This document shows positions 19,697 through 28,616 of a stretch of DNA of 64,000 nucleotides, in pieces. Numbering within the stretch: the stretch's first letter is position 1; the number at the start of each line of letters is the position of its first letter. The stretch lies in NCBI RefSeq assembly GCF_002836505.1, contig NZ_PJBF01000046.1, positions 1 to 64,000 on the forward strand, in the 5' to 3' direction. Source of the stretch: Psychrobacter sp. Choline-02u-9. GTDB taxonomy: Bacteria; Pseudomonadota; Gammaproteobacteria; Pseudomonadales; Moraxellaceae. The notes under the pieces are model-generated. The model was given only the letters and a program-made list of their open reading frames with translations. It ran no database searches and had not been told where the DNA came from. Position numbers and translations under genes: made by a program.

Positions 19697-20260
19697 ATGT
19701 CTAAAACCAATTTGACCCATCATTTTTTGATTGCAGCACCAGAGCTGTCAGACCCAAGGTTTGAGCAGGCACTTATATATATTTGCCGTCATGACAAGCA
19801 TGGTGCACTAGGTCTGATGGTCAATCGTCCGCTCGAGCAATCTCGCGTAGGTAAGCTGCTAGAAGATTTAGATATTGAAGTGACCAATCCGCAGGTGATG
19901 GAAGATGTGGCATTAGAGGGCGGCCCTATGTATCCTGAGGTCGGCTTTGTGCTGCATACTGGTCAGCCAGAATGGGCTTCTTCTTTTGCTATTTCGGAGA
20001 ACGTTTGCATCACAACTAGCCAAGATATTCTAAAACGTATCGCCGCAGGTCAAGGCGTCGGTCACTATCAGCTGTGTCTAGGTCATGCCAGCTGGGGTAA
20101 GAAACAGCTAGACCAAGAACTGAGTAATGGTGATTGGTTAGTCTGCCCTGCTGATCTGAATTTATTATTTGATACACCGTTTGAAGAACGCTGGCAAATC
20201 GCAGCCGACAAAATCGGAGTCAATTTCGACTATCTTAGTAGTGACATAGGTCATGCGTGA
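19697..20260 (+). CDS. yqgE: YqgE/AlgH family protein (DUF179)
   Basis: The 187-residue protein has the UPF0301 fold: [13 protein letters not shown] at the start, the [19 protein letters not shown] segment and the [14 protein letters not shown] segment near the C terminus. The biochemical role of the family is unknown. The name AlgH comes from an effect on alginate regulation in Pseudomonas. It is followed directly by ruvX, a pairing found across gammaproteobacteria, which suggests a link to nucleic-acid housekeeping. It has no signal peptide. Confidence 0.93.
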   Translation: MSKTNLTHHFLIAAPELSDPRFEQALIYICRHDKHGALGLMVNRPLEQSRVGKLLEDLDIEVTNPQVMEDVALEGGPMYPEVGFVLHTGQPEWASSFAISENVCITTSQDILKRIAAGQGVGHYQLCLGHASWGKKQLDQELSNGDWLVCPADLNLLFDTPFEERWQIAADKIGVNFDYLSSDIGHA

Positions 20261-20310
20261 TCTCATACGCTCTGCGAATTTAGATAAAGACATAAAGGAC
20301 ACCCATTACT

Positions 20311-20886
20311 ATGGTAGATAGTACTTTTACAGCCAGTAGCACAGACGCTATAGATAATGACATTGATATTGATACTCTCGATAACGGTAGCAATAGCACT
20401 GCTGAAACTATTGAGCCAGAGGTAAAGCCGCATCTTATCTTGGCACTAGACTACGGTGTCAAAAAGATGGGAATGGCACTCGGTAATAACATCACACAGA
20501 CGGCACGTGCCTTTGACATTTTGGCAATGAATAACGGGCAGCCAGATTGGGACAACTTAATTGGTATCATCAAAGTCTGGGGCGTGGCGCAAGTCGTGGT
20601 TGGCCTACCGCTTAATATGGATGGCACTAGCTCCATGCTTTCAAAACGAGCGCACAAATTCGCTCGTCGTCTGGCCCATAGAATAATGGAGCAGCATTTG
20701 CCAGTGACCGTATCACTGTGTGATGAGCGGCTGACTTCAATCGAAGCAAGAGAAATCGCATGGGACAATGGTTGGATCAAAAACGAACGCGACCCAATCG
20801 ATGATATCTCCGCTTGTATCCTAATGTCGACCTATTTTGCTGATCCTAATAGCAGTATCGCTATCGATGCAATCAAAGCAGAATAA
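20311..20886 (+). CDS. ruvX: RuvX/YqgF family Holliday-junction-resolvase-like nuclease
   Basis: RuvX has an RNase H-like fold and acts in 16S rRNA 5'-end maturation, and by homology on branched DNA. The core shows LALDYGVKKMGMA (first catalytic Asp), VVGLPLNMDGT, DERLTSIEA and DDISACILM. The protein has 191 residues against about 138 in E. coli. The first 45 residues are an extra acidic Asp/Thr/Ser-rich extension that is probably disordered. The start is uncertain because AAAGGA lies about 11 bases before the ATG. It follows yqgE by 50 bases. Confidence 0.93.
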   Translation: MVDSTFTASSTDAIDNDIDIDTLDNGSNSTAETIEPEVKPHLILALDYGVKKMGMALGNNITQTARAFDILAMNNGQPDWDNLIGIIKVWGVAQVVVGLPLNMDGTSSMLSKRAHKFARRLAHRIMEQHLPVTVSLCDERLTSIEAREIAWDNGWIKNERDPIDDISACILMSTYFADPNSSIAIDAIKAE

Positions 20887-20972
20887 AGCAGCCAAATAGG
20901 TAAAAGACACGTGTGCGGCTATAATGTCACTTCGATACATCGTACCTCTTAACGGATAAATGACTGATTACT

Positions 20973-21467
20973 ATGACCACTGTCTCAGACCAACCCTCGC
21001 AACATAAGTCACAGCATGGTTTTGCTCCACTTGCTATTGCCCGTATTAAAGGCGCCCAACGTGCCAACCAAATAGCGATTTATCTCATTTATGCGGCTAT
21101 TTTTGCATTTGTGGTCTTTGGCACGATTGCTAGTATCAAAGCCTTCCATGATAACCAGTTGCTTTATCAATTATTTTATAATTTGCCATATGCCCTAGTA
21201 GCCCTCACGATACCCATTACTATTTACGATGCATTGGTCGTTTATCGTTATCGCTTAAACCAACCGTCGATGATTGCCATGAGTATTGGCGTATCTACCA
21301 TTATATTGGTTGGTGGATTAATTTTTGCCGATACTGCATGGTTAGGACTATCTTGTTGGCTGGGCGTGGCATTTTTATTTAAAGTAAGTTTTAAGCGGTT
21401 TTTTAACTTTTTAGAAATAGCTGATACGCCTGATGCCGACGAAGAGGCTGAAAGTACTGAAGCGTAG
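20973..21467 (+). CDS. Hypothetical inner-membrane protein (164 aa)
   Basis: I do not recognise a family. The protein has a polar 35-residue N terminus, then about four hydrophobic segments (around 39-60, 74-92, 105-120 and 125-140), and an acidic C-terminal tail. This is typical of a small inner-membrane protein. It lies between ruvX and the tusA-like gene on the same strand and could be cotranscribed with them. No catalytic motif is apparent. Confidence 0.7.
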   Translation: MTTVSDQPSQHKSQHGFAPLAIARIKGAQRANQIAIYLIYAAIFAFVVFGTIASIKAFHDNQLLYQLFYNLPYALVALTIPITIYDALVVYRYRLNQPSMIAMSIGVSTIILVGGLIFADTAWLGLSCWLGVAFLFKVSFKRFFNFLEIADTPDADEEAESTEA

Positions 21468-21544
21468 ACGACCTACAAAGTACGCCGCAATAAGCACTTA
21501 AGCAAACTACTCATCCTCAAATTCACTTATTTAGCTTTACGATA

Positions 21545-21877
21545 ATGACTATGACCACTTCGATACCAGACACGCCTATCCACCATCACTTAGACACTCA
21601 AGGGCTGATTTGTCCTGAGCCGGTCATGATGCTACATCGCGTCATTCGCAAAGCAGATGGCGGTGAAGTGATTGAAATATTGGCGACAGATCCGGCTACC
21701 ACGCGCGATATTCCAAATTTCTGTCGTCATTTAGGTCATGAACTAGTAGGCCAAGAAACACTGGCTGAGAACGTGAGCTTAGATGCTGACCCTGACGAAA
21801 TCACCATCGATAGCGATGATGATACGCCTGCAAGCGTAACGCTATATCGCTATCTGGTTAAGAAAAAAACGGCATGA
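21545..21877 (+). CDS. TusA-like sulfurtransferase
   Basis: TusA-family proteins carry a persulfide on one cysteine in sulfur relay, for example to tRNA 2-thiouridine or molybdenum cofactor synthesis. The 110-residue protein has the LDTQGLICPEPVMMLH motif with Cys23 and the EILATDPATTRDIPNFCRHLGHEL segment. It is longer than the roughly 80-residue TusA because of an acidic stretch (about 75-95). It lies just before xerD. Whether it is true TusA or a paralogue cannot be decided from sequence alone. The start may be either of two in-frame ATGs (21545 or 21551). Confidence 0.88.
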   Translation: MTMTTSIPDTPIHHHLDTQGLICPEPVMMLHRVIRKADGGEVIEILATDPATTRDIPNFCRHLGHELVGQETLAENVSLDADPDEITIDSDDDTPASVTLYRYLVKKKTA

Positions 21878-21943
21878 TAGATTTGGCATTATTTTAATAA
21901 CTGTCTGTCATTGCTAACTTAACCCTTATCTGAGTATTATCCT

Positions 21944-22882
21944 ATGAGTCGTGATCGCGCCGTGCAACAACGACAGCCTAAAGCATTGGCGGTCGATGAT
22001 GAGCCAGCTTACATGACTGAGTTTCGTCAAGCCATGCTAGCGCGCGGTCTAGCGACGCGTACTCGTAATGCTTATGTGCGAGACCTACGCTCTTGTGAGC
22101 TGACCAATTCTATTGCCCTGACACGCTGGCAGCCTGATGATGTGTTGCACTGTCTGTCACTCCTTGCTAAAGATGGCAAAACCCCACGTACACAAGCACG
22201 TATGCTCTCAAGCTTGCGTCAGTTTTATCTATGGATGATCGCTAATAATCTGCGTGAAGACAATCCTTGTGAACGTATCAAAAGCCCAAAACTCGGACGT
22301 CCGCTGCCAAAAGACTTAGCCGAGGCTGACGTCGATAATCTACTTGCTGCACCTGATACCAGTACGGCACTTGGACTGCGTGACAAAGCCATGTTAGAAG
22401 TTTTATACGCCTGCGGTCTGCGAGTGAGTGAGTTGATTAACCTCTCATTAGAGCAAGTGAATCTAAACTCTGGCTGGCTACAAATCACGGGTAAAGGCAA
22501 TAAAACGCGACTGGTGCCCCTCGGCGAATATGCAGCGGATGCATTGGAAGATTATCTGTCTCATGGGCGTGGAGACTTGATTGCGCATTTAAAATCAGGC
22601 AATTGCCAAGCGGTATTTTTGACGGCGCAAGGTGGCTATATGACGCGGCAGAACTTTTGGTATCTACTTAAGAAGTACGCCAAAGTTGCCAGTATCGATA
22701 AAGAATTATCCCCGCATACGCTACGTCACGCATTTGCCACGCATTTGCTCAATCATGGTGCAGATTTAAGAAGTGTGCAGTTATTGCTAGGACATAGCGA
22801 TTTATCCACCACGCAAATCTATACTCATGTTGCAACGGCAAGATTGCAGAAATTACATGCCGAGCATCATCCACGTGGGTAG
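21944..22882 (+). CDS. xerD: Tyrosine recombinase XerD
   Basis: XerD acts with XerC at dif to resolve chromosome dimers. The 312-residue protein has the SAM-like N-terminal core-binding domain (about 24-110) and the catalytic domain with Arg160, Lys184, His258, Arg261, His284 and nucleophile Tyr293. The end LRHAFATHLLNHGAD and QIYTHVAT is XerD-like rather than XerC-like. The 20-residue polar N-terminal extension is not found in E. coli XerD. In many relatives a disulfide isomerase gene follows xerD; here the next gene is a DUF3817 protein instead. Confidence 0.95.
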   Translation: MSRDRAVQQRQPKALAVDDEPAYMTEFRQAMLARGLATRTRNAYVRDLRSCELTNSIALTRWQPDDVLHCLSLLAKDGKTPRTQARMLSSLRQFYLWMIANNLREDNPCERIKSPKLGRPLPKDLAEADVDNLLAAPDTSTALGLRDKAMLEVLYACGLRVSELINLSLEQVNLNSGWLQITGKGNKTRLVPLGEYAADALEDYLSHGRGDLIAHLKSGNCQAVFLTAQGGYMTRQNFWYLLKKYAKVASIDKELSPHTLRHAFATHLLNHGADLRSVQLLLGHSDLSTTQIYTHVATARLQKLHAEHHPRG

Positions 22883-22950
22883 CCTTACCATATTGTCATA
22901 TGGGCAGCATTGAAATCTAATATTATTGATGATTGTAAAAGGAATATATC

Positions 22951-23280
22951 GTGTCGCAAGCTCAACCGTCTACCTTAACAAAGAGTCAAAACTCTGCACT
23001 TAGAAACCTCACTATCATGGGTTATTTAGAAGGTACGTCTTTTCTATTGTTACTTGGTATCGCGATGCCACTCAAATATATGTTCGATATTCCAGAAGCG
23101 GTAAGCTATATCGGTCCAGTGCACGGGGTATTATTCGTTGCTTATGTCATGGTATTAATCATCACCGCGAGCAGAATAAAAATGCCGCTTTGGGCGCTAC
23201 CTGCTGGTGTGCTCGGCTCGTTTTTGCCATTTGGGCCATTTATATTTGATCATTTACTGAAGAAGAGTTTGGGGAAGTAG
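22951..23280 (+). CDS. DUF3817 integral membrane protein
   Basis: The 109-residue protein has three hydrophobic segments (about 25-45, 55-77 and 80-97) with the LEGTSFLLLLGIAMPLKY and GPVHGVLFVAYV segments typical of DUF3817. Its function is unknown. The start is GTG, supported by AAAGGA seven to eight bases upstream. It follows xerD by 68 bases, and cotranscription is possible. Confidence 0.82.
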   Translation: MSQAQPSTLTKSQNSALRNLTIMGYLEGTSFLLLLGIAMPLKYMFDIPEAVSYIGPVHGVLFVAYVMVLIITASRIKMPLWALPAGVLGSFLPFGPFIFDHLLKKSLGK

Positions 23281-23343
23281 TTTCAAGAAACCTTCAATAT
23301 CAAGAACGATGTATAGCTGAATGCGGCTAACGATAATGCCATT

Positions 23344-23787
23344 CTATTCGCCTGCTGTATCTATCACTATTTTAGGATTACGTGCCTGTATCTCGCGATA
23401 AAAACGTGACTGGTCTTTTGGTGAGATTAGTATTTCTTCATCTTGATATGATATTTTAATCCTATCCAATGATAGTGCTGGCGCAGAACTCATGCTTTGT
23501 GTTGGCATAATATAGATGATATCTGTAAGCTCAATTTTTTGAACAGAGAACCCACTATCTACTTGTAGTTGGTCATTCGTTAATGTGTACTCAGTACCGA
23601 AGAAAGGTATGAGCATTAGTGCTGCAAAAGGGAAGAGAATAACCGTCATTAATATAGTTTGTATGAGGGATTTGTGAGCACCTCGCCTCCACTGCCATAA
23701 TGGAACAGACACAGTAAATAAGCTCAAACCCCAAAGTAGCAGTGCAAGCCAAAAGTCTATTTTGGATACGAATATAATGTCTGGCAT
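23344..23787 (-). CDS. Membrane protein with YyaB-like PH domain
   Basis: The 147-residue protein has two N-terminal transmembrane segments (about 12-32 and 41-63) followed by a soluble C-terminal domain. The segments LTNDQLQVDSGF, PALSLDRIKI and ISPKDQSRFY match the bacterial PH domain seen in Bacillus YyaB-type proteins. The function is unknown. It is a lone gene facing xerD and the DUF3817 gene. Confidence 0.72.
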   Translation of the reverse strand: MPDIIFVSKIDFWLALLLWGLSLFTVSVPLWQWRRGAHKSLIQTILMTVILFPFAALMLIPFFGTEYTLTNDQLQVDSGFSVQKIELTDIIYIMPTQSMSSAPALSLDRIKISYQDEEILISPKDQSRFYREIQARNPKIVIDTAGE

Positions 23788-24027
23788 AAATAATACTTAG
23801 AGACTATCAGGTTAAATTTGATTCTATCTTAAGCGATGCCTCTTATCTAATGTCTCTAACATTTTTCTTAAAATTTTTTGCGATATAGCAAAATGCAGTT
23901 CTAGAAATAGATAGCTGCAAACCCATCCTTTTCTCGTTACAATACCCTTATTAAAGTGCGTCATGATATACATGCTGCCTAAATGGGCTGCGCACTACCT
24001 TTTTCCTATCTATTATCCGAGAATCCC

Positions 24028-24636
24028 ATGAGCCATAGACCACCTGCTGACCTATTAAAAAACGCCGAACACTGGCGCGAAGATATCAATTTTCGCCAAG
24101 AAGTGCTGGGTAAGCCGTTTGATTTTGCGACCACGTGGGGCATTTTTTCACCGCAAAAACTCGATGATGGTAGCTTGATGCTGCTTGATTATGTGGATTT
24201 TGAGCAAGATGATGATTCGATCGACTTGGGCTGTGGTTATGGCGTACTGGGTATGACGGCAGCACGTGAATGTCCGAATGGTCAGCATACGCTGATTGAT
24301 AAAGACTTTATGGCGGTAGAATACGCACGTCGTAACTGTGAGAAAAATGGTCTAAACAATGTCGATGTACATTTATCAAATGGCTTTAATCATGTGGCAA
24401 AAGATAAAGACTTTAGCCTTGTGATGTCCAACTTGCCAGCCAAAGTCGGTAAGGAGCAGCATTATTTATACTTCCTCGATGCCTATGCACGCATGCGTAA
24501 AGGTGGCCGTTTTTATGTCGTGACCATCAATGGCCTACGCCAATTTGTTAAGCGCTCGTTTACCGAAGTGTTTGGCAATAGCGACAAAATCAAGCAAGGT
24601 AAAACCTATACGATTACGATGGCGACCAAAGACTAG
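24028..24636 (+). CDS. Class I SAM-dependent methyltransferase (RsmC/YbxB-like, MTS domain)
   Basis: The 202-residue protein has a complete Rossmann methyltransferase core with motif I DLGCGYG (66-72), an acidic loop at LIDKD, and motif IV SNLPAK (134-139) in place of the NPP(Y/F) of RsmC-type enzymes. This family includes 16S rRNA guanine-N2 methyltransferases and B. subtilis YbxB; the substrate here is unknown. ATG 24028 is preferred to 23983 because homologues start close to the HWREDINFRQ segment. A bidirectional terminator follows. Confidence 0.85.
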   Translation: MSHRPPADLLKNAEHWREDINFRQEVLGKPFDFATTWGIFSPQKLDDGSLMLLDYVDFEQDDDSIDLGCGYGVLGMTAARECPNGQHTLIDKDFMAVEYARRNCEKNGLNNVDVHLSNGFNHVAKDKDFSLVMSNLPAKVGKEQHYLYFLDAYARMRKGGRFYVVTINGLRQFVKRSFTEVFGNSDKIKQGKTYTITMATKD

Positions 24637-24697
24637 TTTTAGCTCTACCTGATTGAGTTTCAGTCATTTAAACTGAAGCCTAAATTGAAATCGACAT

Positions 24698-24738
24698 AAA
24701 AAAGCACGCTAAATCTGATTTAGCGTGCTTTTTATTTT
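24698..24738. terminator. Bidirectional terminator between the methyltransferase and lptG
   Basis: A long perfect stem (about 14 pairs, AAAGCACGCTAAAT with its complement) around CTG is flanked by A-runs on the left and T-runs on the right, so it can stop transcripts from both sides. Confidence 0.9.
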
Positions 24739-24756
24739 GTATGACCAATTGTCTTT

Positions 24757-25965
24757 TTACATCTGGCGTTTTATTAAATATCCACCCAATAGCGCGCTGC
24801 CGATAATCGGTAATAGAACCATAAGCATTGGTGAAAAGCCTGTGGCTAGCGATACAAATCCGACTAAGTCCTGAATATAGCTAAATAGTAGACCAAACAA
24901 CAATGCCACGACGATACGTAAGCCTAAACTGTGCGTCCGTAGCGAGCCAAAGACAAATGAGCAAGCGACAATCACTAGCGACAATATCGATAATGGCGAT
25001 AGTAGCTTTTGCCAAAAGGCCACTTCATGATCTAAAGAGCGATTGCCCTGTTGGCGCATAAACGTGCGATGCTCATACAGCTGCGTCAATGACAAATCCT
25101 CTGCCTTACGCGTTAGCAGATACACAGACTCTGGGGCAAAAGGTAAGCTTAACGTATCTGATGGTGAAATAGCTTGGCTACTCTCAAATCCCTGATTGAT
25201 AGAGAGCTTAACCATATCGTTTAACTGCCACTCGTAACGATACTGCTCGCTTGGCTTTTCACTGTTCACATCAATTGGTTCACGGCCAGTATACTTTCCA
25301 CTTTCCGCATGGACAGCGGTTTGCAAATTTCCGTTGTTATCCAAATGCCAGCGTTTCACTTCGCCAATATTGCCTGCTACATCAGCATAATCAATATATA
25401 AAACGTCGCTACCATCAGGTGTAGCACTGCCATCTTCTGCGGTTTCGAATCGTGGTTGTGTCGTCCAGTAGCCGCGTACCGAAGTGACCAGTGAGGTACT
25501 GTCCTCATCATTAATCTGTTTTGCCAACTGATTAGAAGACGGTAGAACGAACTGATTAATAGCCAAGGCCAACAGTACAAATATCAAAGCGGGCTGCAAT
25601 ACCCAGCCGACGATGCGATAGATACTGACCCCAGCCGCGCGCATGACGACCAGCTCACTTTTATTAGCTAGCAAACCTAAGCCAATAACAGCACCCAATA
25701 GCGCACCCGTTGGGATAAATTGCTCTAAAAAGTATGGCGAACGATAAAAGATATATTTGAGCGCCTCGCCCATGGTGTAGTTATCATCTAACGAATCAAG
25801 CTCTGATAAGTAAGAAAAAATCAGCTGCAACGCCCACAAACCAATAACGGCAGCGATAATAGCCAATAGAGCGTTGAGTTTAACATAACGACTGAGGACT
25901 TTTAGATTGGCAGGTTTTTTAGCCAATTGATTAGACTTGGCTGACTTAGCAAATAAAGAGCGCAT
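24757..25965 (-). CDS. lptG: LPS export ABC transporter permease LptG
   Basis: LptG pairs with LptF in the LptB2FG complex that extracts LPS from the inner membrane and feeds the LptCAD bridge. The 402-residue protein has the YjgP/YjgQ fold: three transmembrane helices, a periplasmic beta-jellyroll domain (about 140-300), then three more helices. A longer N-terminal leader and jellyroll account for the size over E. coli (360). Its ATG overlaps the lptF stop as TAATG, so the two are translationally coupled. Confidence 0.95.
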   Translation of the reverse strand: MRSLFAKSAKSNQLAKKPANLKVLSRYVKLNALLAIIAAVIGLWALQLIFSYLSELDSLDDNYTMGEALKYIFYRSPYFLEQFIPTGALLGAVIGLGLLANKSELVVMRAAGVSIYRIVGWVLQPALIFVLLALAINQFVLPSSNQLAKQINDEDSTSLVTSVRGYWTTQPRFETAEDGSATPDGSDVLYIDYADVAGNIGEVKRWHLDNNGNLQTAVHAESGKYTGREPIDVNSEKPSEQYRYEWQLNDMVKLSINQGFESSQAISPSDTLSLPFAPESVYLLTRKAEDLSLTQLYEHRTFMRQQGNRSLDHEVAFWQKLLSPLSILSLVIVACSFVFGSLRTHSLGLRIVVALLFGLLFSYIQDLVGFVSLATGFSPMLMVLLPIIGSALLGGYLIKRQM

Positions 25966-27299
25966 TAAGACTGCCCTCCTTGTGAGCTGTTGTTCTGATT
26001 ATCGATGTCGCTAACTGAACTAGTTGCGGCAGCGGCTAGCCTATTTTCTTGTTTGCGAAAGCGCAATCGATGTTGCACACGGCTACCCCAATTCATATAA
26101 AGCGCCAAAGCCATAAATCCTAAGATAAGCCATGCATATGCCCATACGCTGATGCTGTCTTTGCTTACTGCGTTTTTGAGCGAGATGATACCTAATGCAC
26201 AGCTGACAAATAATAAGATAGAAGGAAACAAGCGCAGCCAACGCCCTTGACGCGGACGCACTTGCGCCAGTGGCACAGCCAACATAGGCGCGATAATCAT
26301 CAGCCATGGTAGCGCCAAACGATAGCCAAGCTCACCTTGTGCAGCACGCATTGCACTATTCGTGCCTGATGGTGAGCTACTCGTAGCGGCTTGCCATAAT
26401 GGTCCAATCTTTTGCGTTTCAATATTGTCTTCGGTGATCACTTCCTGTGAAGACTCATTCAAGGTAATGCGATAACGATCAAAAGCGACTTGATTATATT
26501 TGAGACTGCCTGCGCCAACTTCGTAACGACGTCCCTGAAACAGATCTAACTGGGTCACGCCGCTATTGCCGGTATCCACTTGCTCAGCACGCTTAGCCAG
26601 CGTGATAGTGTCTTTGCTAATGTCTTTTGCACCACTATTTATAATATCTTTAGGGATATCTGAGATGCCAATCTGTTCGGCTGTTTCACTGTCAATCGTA
26701 TTATTCATATCAGTAGCAGTGGCAGTAGCATTAACACTTTCAGCAGCACTACCTTTTTTCGCAGGTTCAGATTGGATTAATATCACATCTTGCAATTTTT
26801 TCTTATCATCGCTGAGACTACCCACATATAAATGATAATTACCGCTACTGATAAACTCGTTCGGACGGATCAAATCAAACGCACTGGTCAATGCTTGCTG
26901 CTGCCACACAGCCTCAGACGAGCGGACACCCCAAGGTTTACCAACGACAGATAGTGCCGCCTCGCCGACGAACAATGCCAATATTAATGGTGTCATCAAT
27001 CGAGCAAGCTTACCTCGAGACACGCCACTAGCATTAATCACTGCCATTTCTTGATCGACATATAAGCGACCAAATACCAGCATCAAAGCGATAAAAAACG
27101 CTAACGGTAAAATGAGCTCTAAAAAATACGGCAGGTTATACCCAATGATCGTAAACAGTAGGCTGACGTCCAAACGACCTTCAGCAGCGATGCCAAAGTA
27201 GCGTATCAAACGACCGCCGAGCATCATCACTACCAAAAACCCCAACACTAAGGCAGTGGTCGAGGCAACTTGTTGTGTCATGTAGCGGCGTAATATCAC
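25965..27299 (-). CDS. lptF: LPS export ABC transporter permease LptF
   Basis: LptF is the partner permease of LptG. The N terminus MILRRYMTQQ matches the family start, so GTG 27299 is taken as the initiation codon rather than ATG 27281. The 444 residues exceed the usual 365-375. The surplus is a Thr/Ala/Asp/Ser-rich insertion of about 65 residues in the periplasmic domain (about 185-250) and a Ser/Asn-rich tail. Six transmembrane helices flank the jellyroll domain. The insertion lies near the LPS path, so a structural model would be informative. The divergent arrangement next to pepA-holC is conserved, with one extra gene between. Confidence 0.94.
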   Translation of the reverse strand: MILRRYMTQQVASTTALVLGFLVVMMLGGRLIRYFGIAAEGRLDVSLLFTIIGYNLPYFLELILPLAFFIALMLVFGRLYVDQEMAVINASGVSRGKLARLMTPLILALFVGEAALSVVGKPWGVRSSEAVWQQQALTSAFDLIRPNEFISSGNYHLYVGSLSDDKKKLQDVILIQSEPAKKGSAAESVNATATATDMNNTIDSETAEQIGISDIPKDIINSGAKDISKDTITLAKRAEQVDTGNSGVTQLDLFQGRRYEVGAGSLKYNQVAFDRYRITLNESSQEVITEDNIETQKIGPLWQAATSSSPSGTNSAMRAAQGELGYRLALPWLMIIAPMLAVPLAQVRPRQGRWLRLFPSILLFVSCALGIISLKNAVSKDSISVWAYAWLILGFMALALYMNWGSRVQHRLRFRKQENRLAAAATSSVSDIDNQNNSSQGGQS

Positions 27300-27773
27300 A
27301 ATGGGTACTCTTAAACGGTTGGTATGCGCGCGATTGATGATGAGCTTATTGACTGTTTAGGTCGTAGACGTCATATCATCAGCATGATATGGGTCATCTA
27401 AATACTCAAATAACGGTAAACGTTACTAAGCGACTGGTTAGTCATACTCAATAAACACAAGCGACAGATATAACCGCTAATGCTAGCATGTTTTGCCCAA
27501 AAATGGCTGTGAAATGTGTTTGAAAACATTACCTACACCTTGCTGAGAGCGCATTATTGACAGTAAGTAACAAACATAGCAAATATTGGATAAATAATTG
27601 ATAAAACCTCAAATTACATCGAATTGATAGTATTTCTAGCGCTAAGTTTTTGCTTTATTTATTTTAGAAAGGTTTGTTTGTCATTCGTATCATCGAACAT
27701 TTATCTCTGTTATTAATTGCTAGACTGACTGATAGAAAAATATACTTATATTGTTAAACGGAGAATAATACTA
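27300..27773. other. Divergent intergenic region lptF / isochorismatase-like gene
   Basis: About 470 AT-rich bases carry the promoters of lptF-lptG and of the hydrolase gene. TTGACA occurs at 27555-27560, without a good -10 at the right distance. No gene is visible. Confidence 0.5.
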
Positions 27774-28391
27774 ATGAATAAAACGATCTCTACACCCTCT
27801 ACCCTACTTGAGCTCGCTGGCGGCACATTCGATGCGCTTGATTGGTCAAATTGCGCACTCGTTCTTATCGATTATCAAAACGAATACGTCGATGGCGCTA
27901 TGCCATTAGGGGACGCTGGGGCAAAAGCCATCGCCAATGCGCGCCTACTACTCGATAGAGCGCGTCAGCAAGATTTACCTATCTTCCACATTACCCATCA
28001 TGGCGCCAAGAATGGCAATGTCTTTGATCCTTTATCAGCTAATGTTGAGATAGTCGAGCAATTGCAGCCGCAAGATGGCGAAACAGTGATTGCCAAAAAG
28101 CATCCGAATGCCTTTTATGATACGCAATTACAATCATTGATCTCAGCAACAGAAAAAAAGCAGATTATTTTTGCAGGTTTTATGAGTCATATGTGCGTCA
28201 GCTCAAGCGTCCGCGCTGCATTTGATTTAGGTTTTGATAGTTTTGTCTGCCATGATGCCTGTGCCACTCGCGACCTACCGAGTGCTACAAGAAAGCCGAT
28301 AAGCGCTGAAATCATGCATGATACTGCCATGGCAGCACTACAAGATAGATTTGCCGCGATGGTAACAACCGATGAATTGGTCAATGACTAG
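27774..28391 (+). CDS. Isochorismatase-family cysteine hydrolase
   Basis: The 205-residue protein is a single-domain isochorismatase-like hydrolase with the expected triad: Asp33 (LIDYQNEY), Lys109 (KKHPNAF) and Cys141 (SHMCVSSSVRAA), with a cis-peptide turn before the cysteine. Relatives hydrolyse isochorismate, nicotinamide, N-carbamoyl compounds or other amides; the substrate here is unknown. It lies between lptF and pepA, which in many relatives are direct divergent neighbours, so it is probably an acquired accessory gene. GGAG lies upstream of the ATG. Confidence 0.9.
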   Translation: MNKTISTPSTLLELAGGTFDALDWSNCALVLIDYQNEYVDGAMPLGDAGAKAIANARLLLDRARQQDLPIFHITHHGAKNGNVFDPLSANVEIVEQLQPQDGETVIAKKHPNAFYDTQLQSLISATEKKQIIFAGFMSHMCVSSSVRAAFDLGFDSFVCHDACATRDLPSATRKPISAEIMHDTAMAALQDRFAAMVTTDELVND

Positions 28392-28616
28392 TATGTTGTC
28401 ATCATCGAAAAATGATAATGTAACCGTTAAACCATAGCGTAAGTTAGTACAGCATAATAATTCAAACGTATTACCCAAGACTTGCTAACTGCGCACGATT
28501 ATCGCAATATGCTACACTACTGTGATTGCTCAACAGACCAAATAATTTAATAATCTGACAGGTATAAGCAGTCATTTAAATCCTGCAATTTTCATAACTC
28601 TAATAAGGATAACTAT

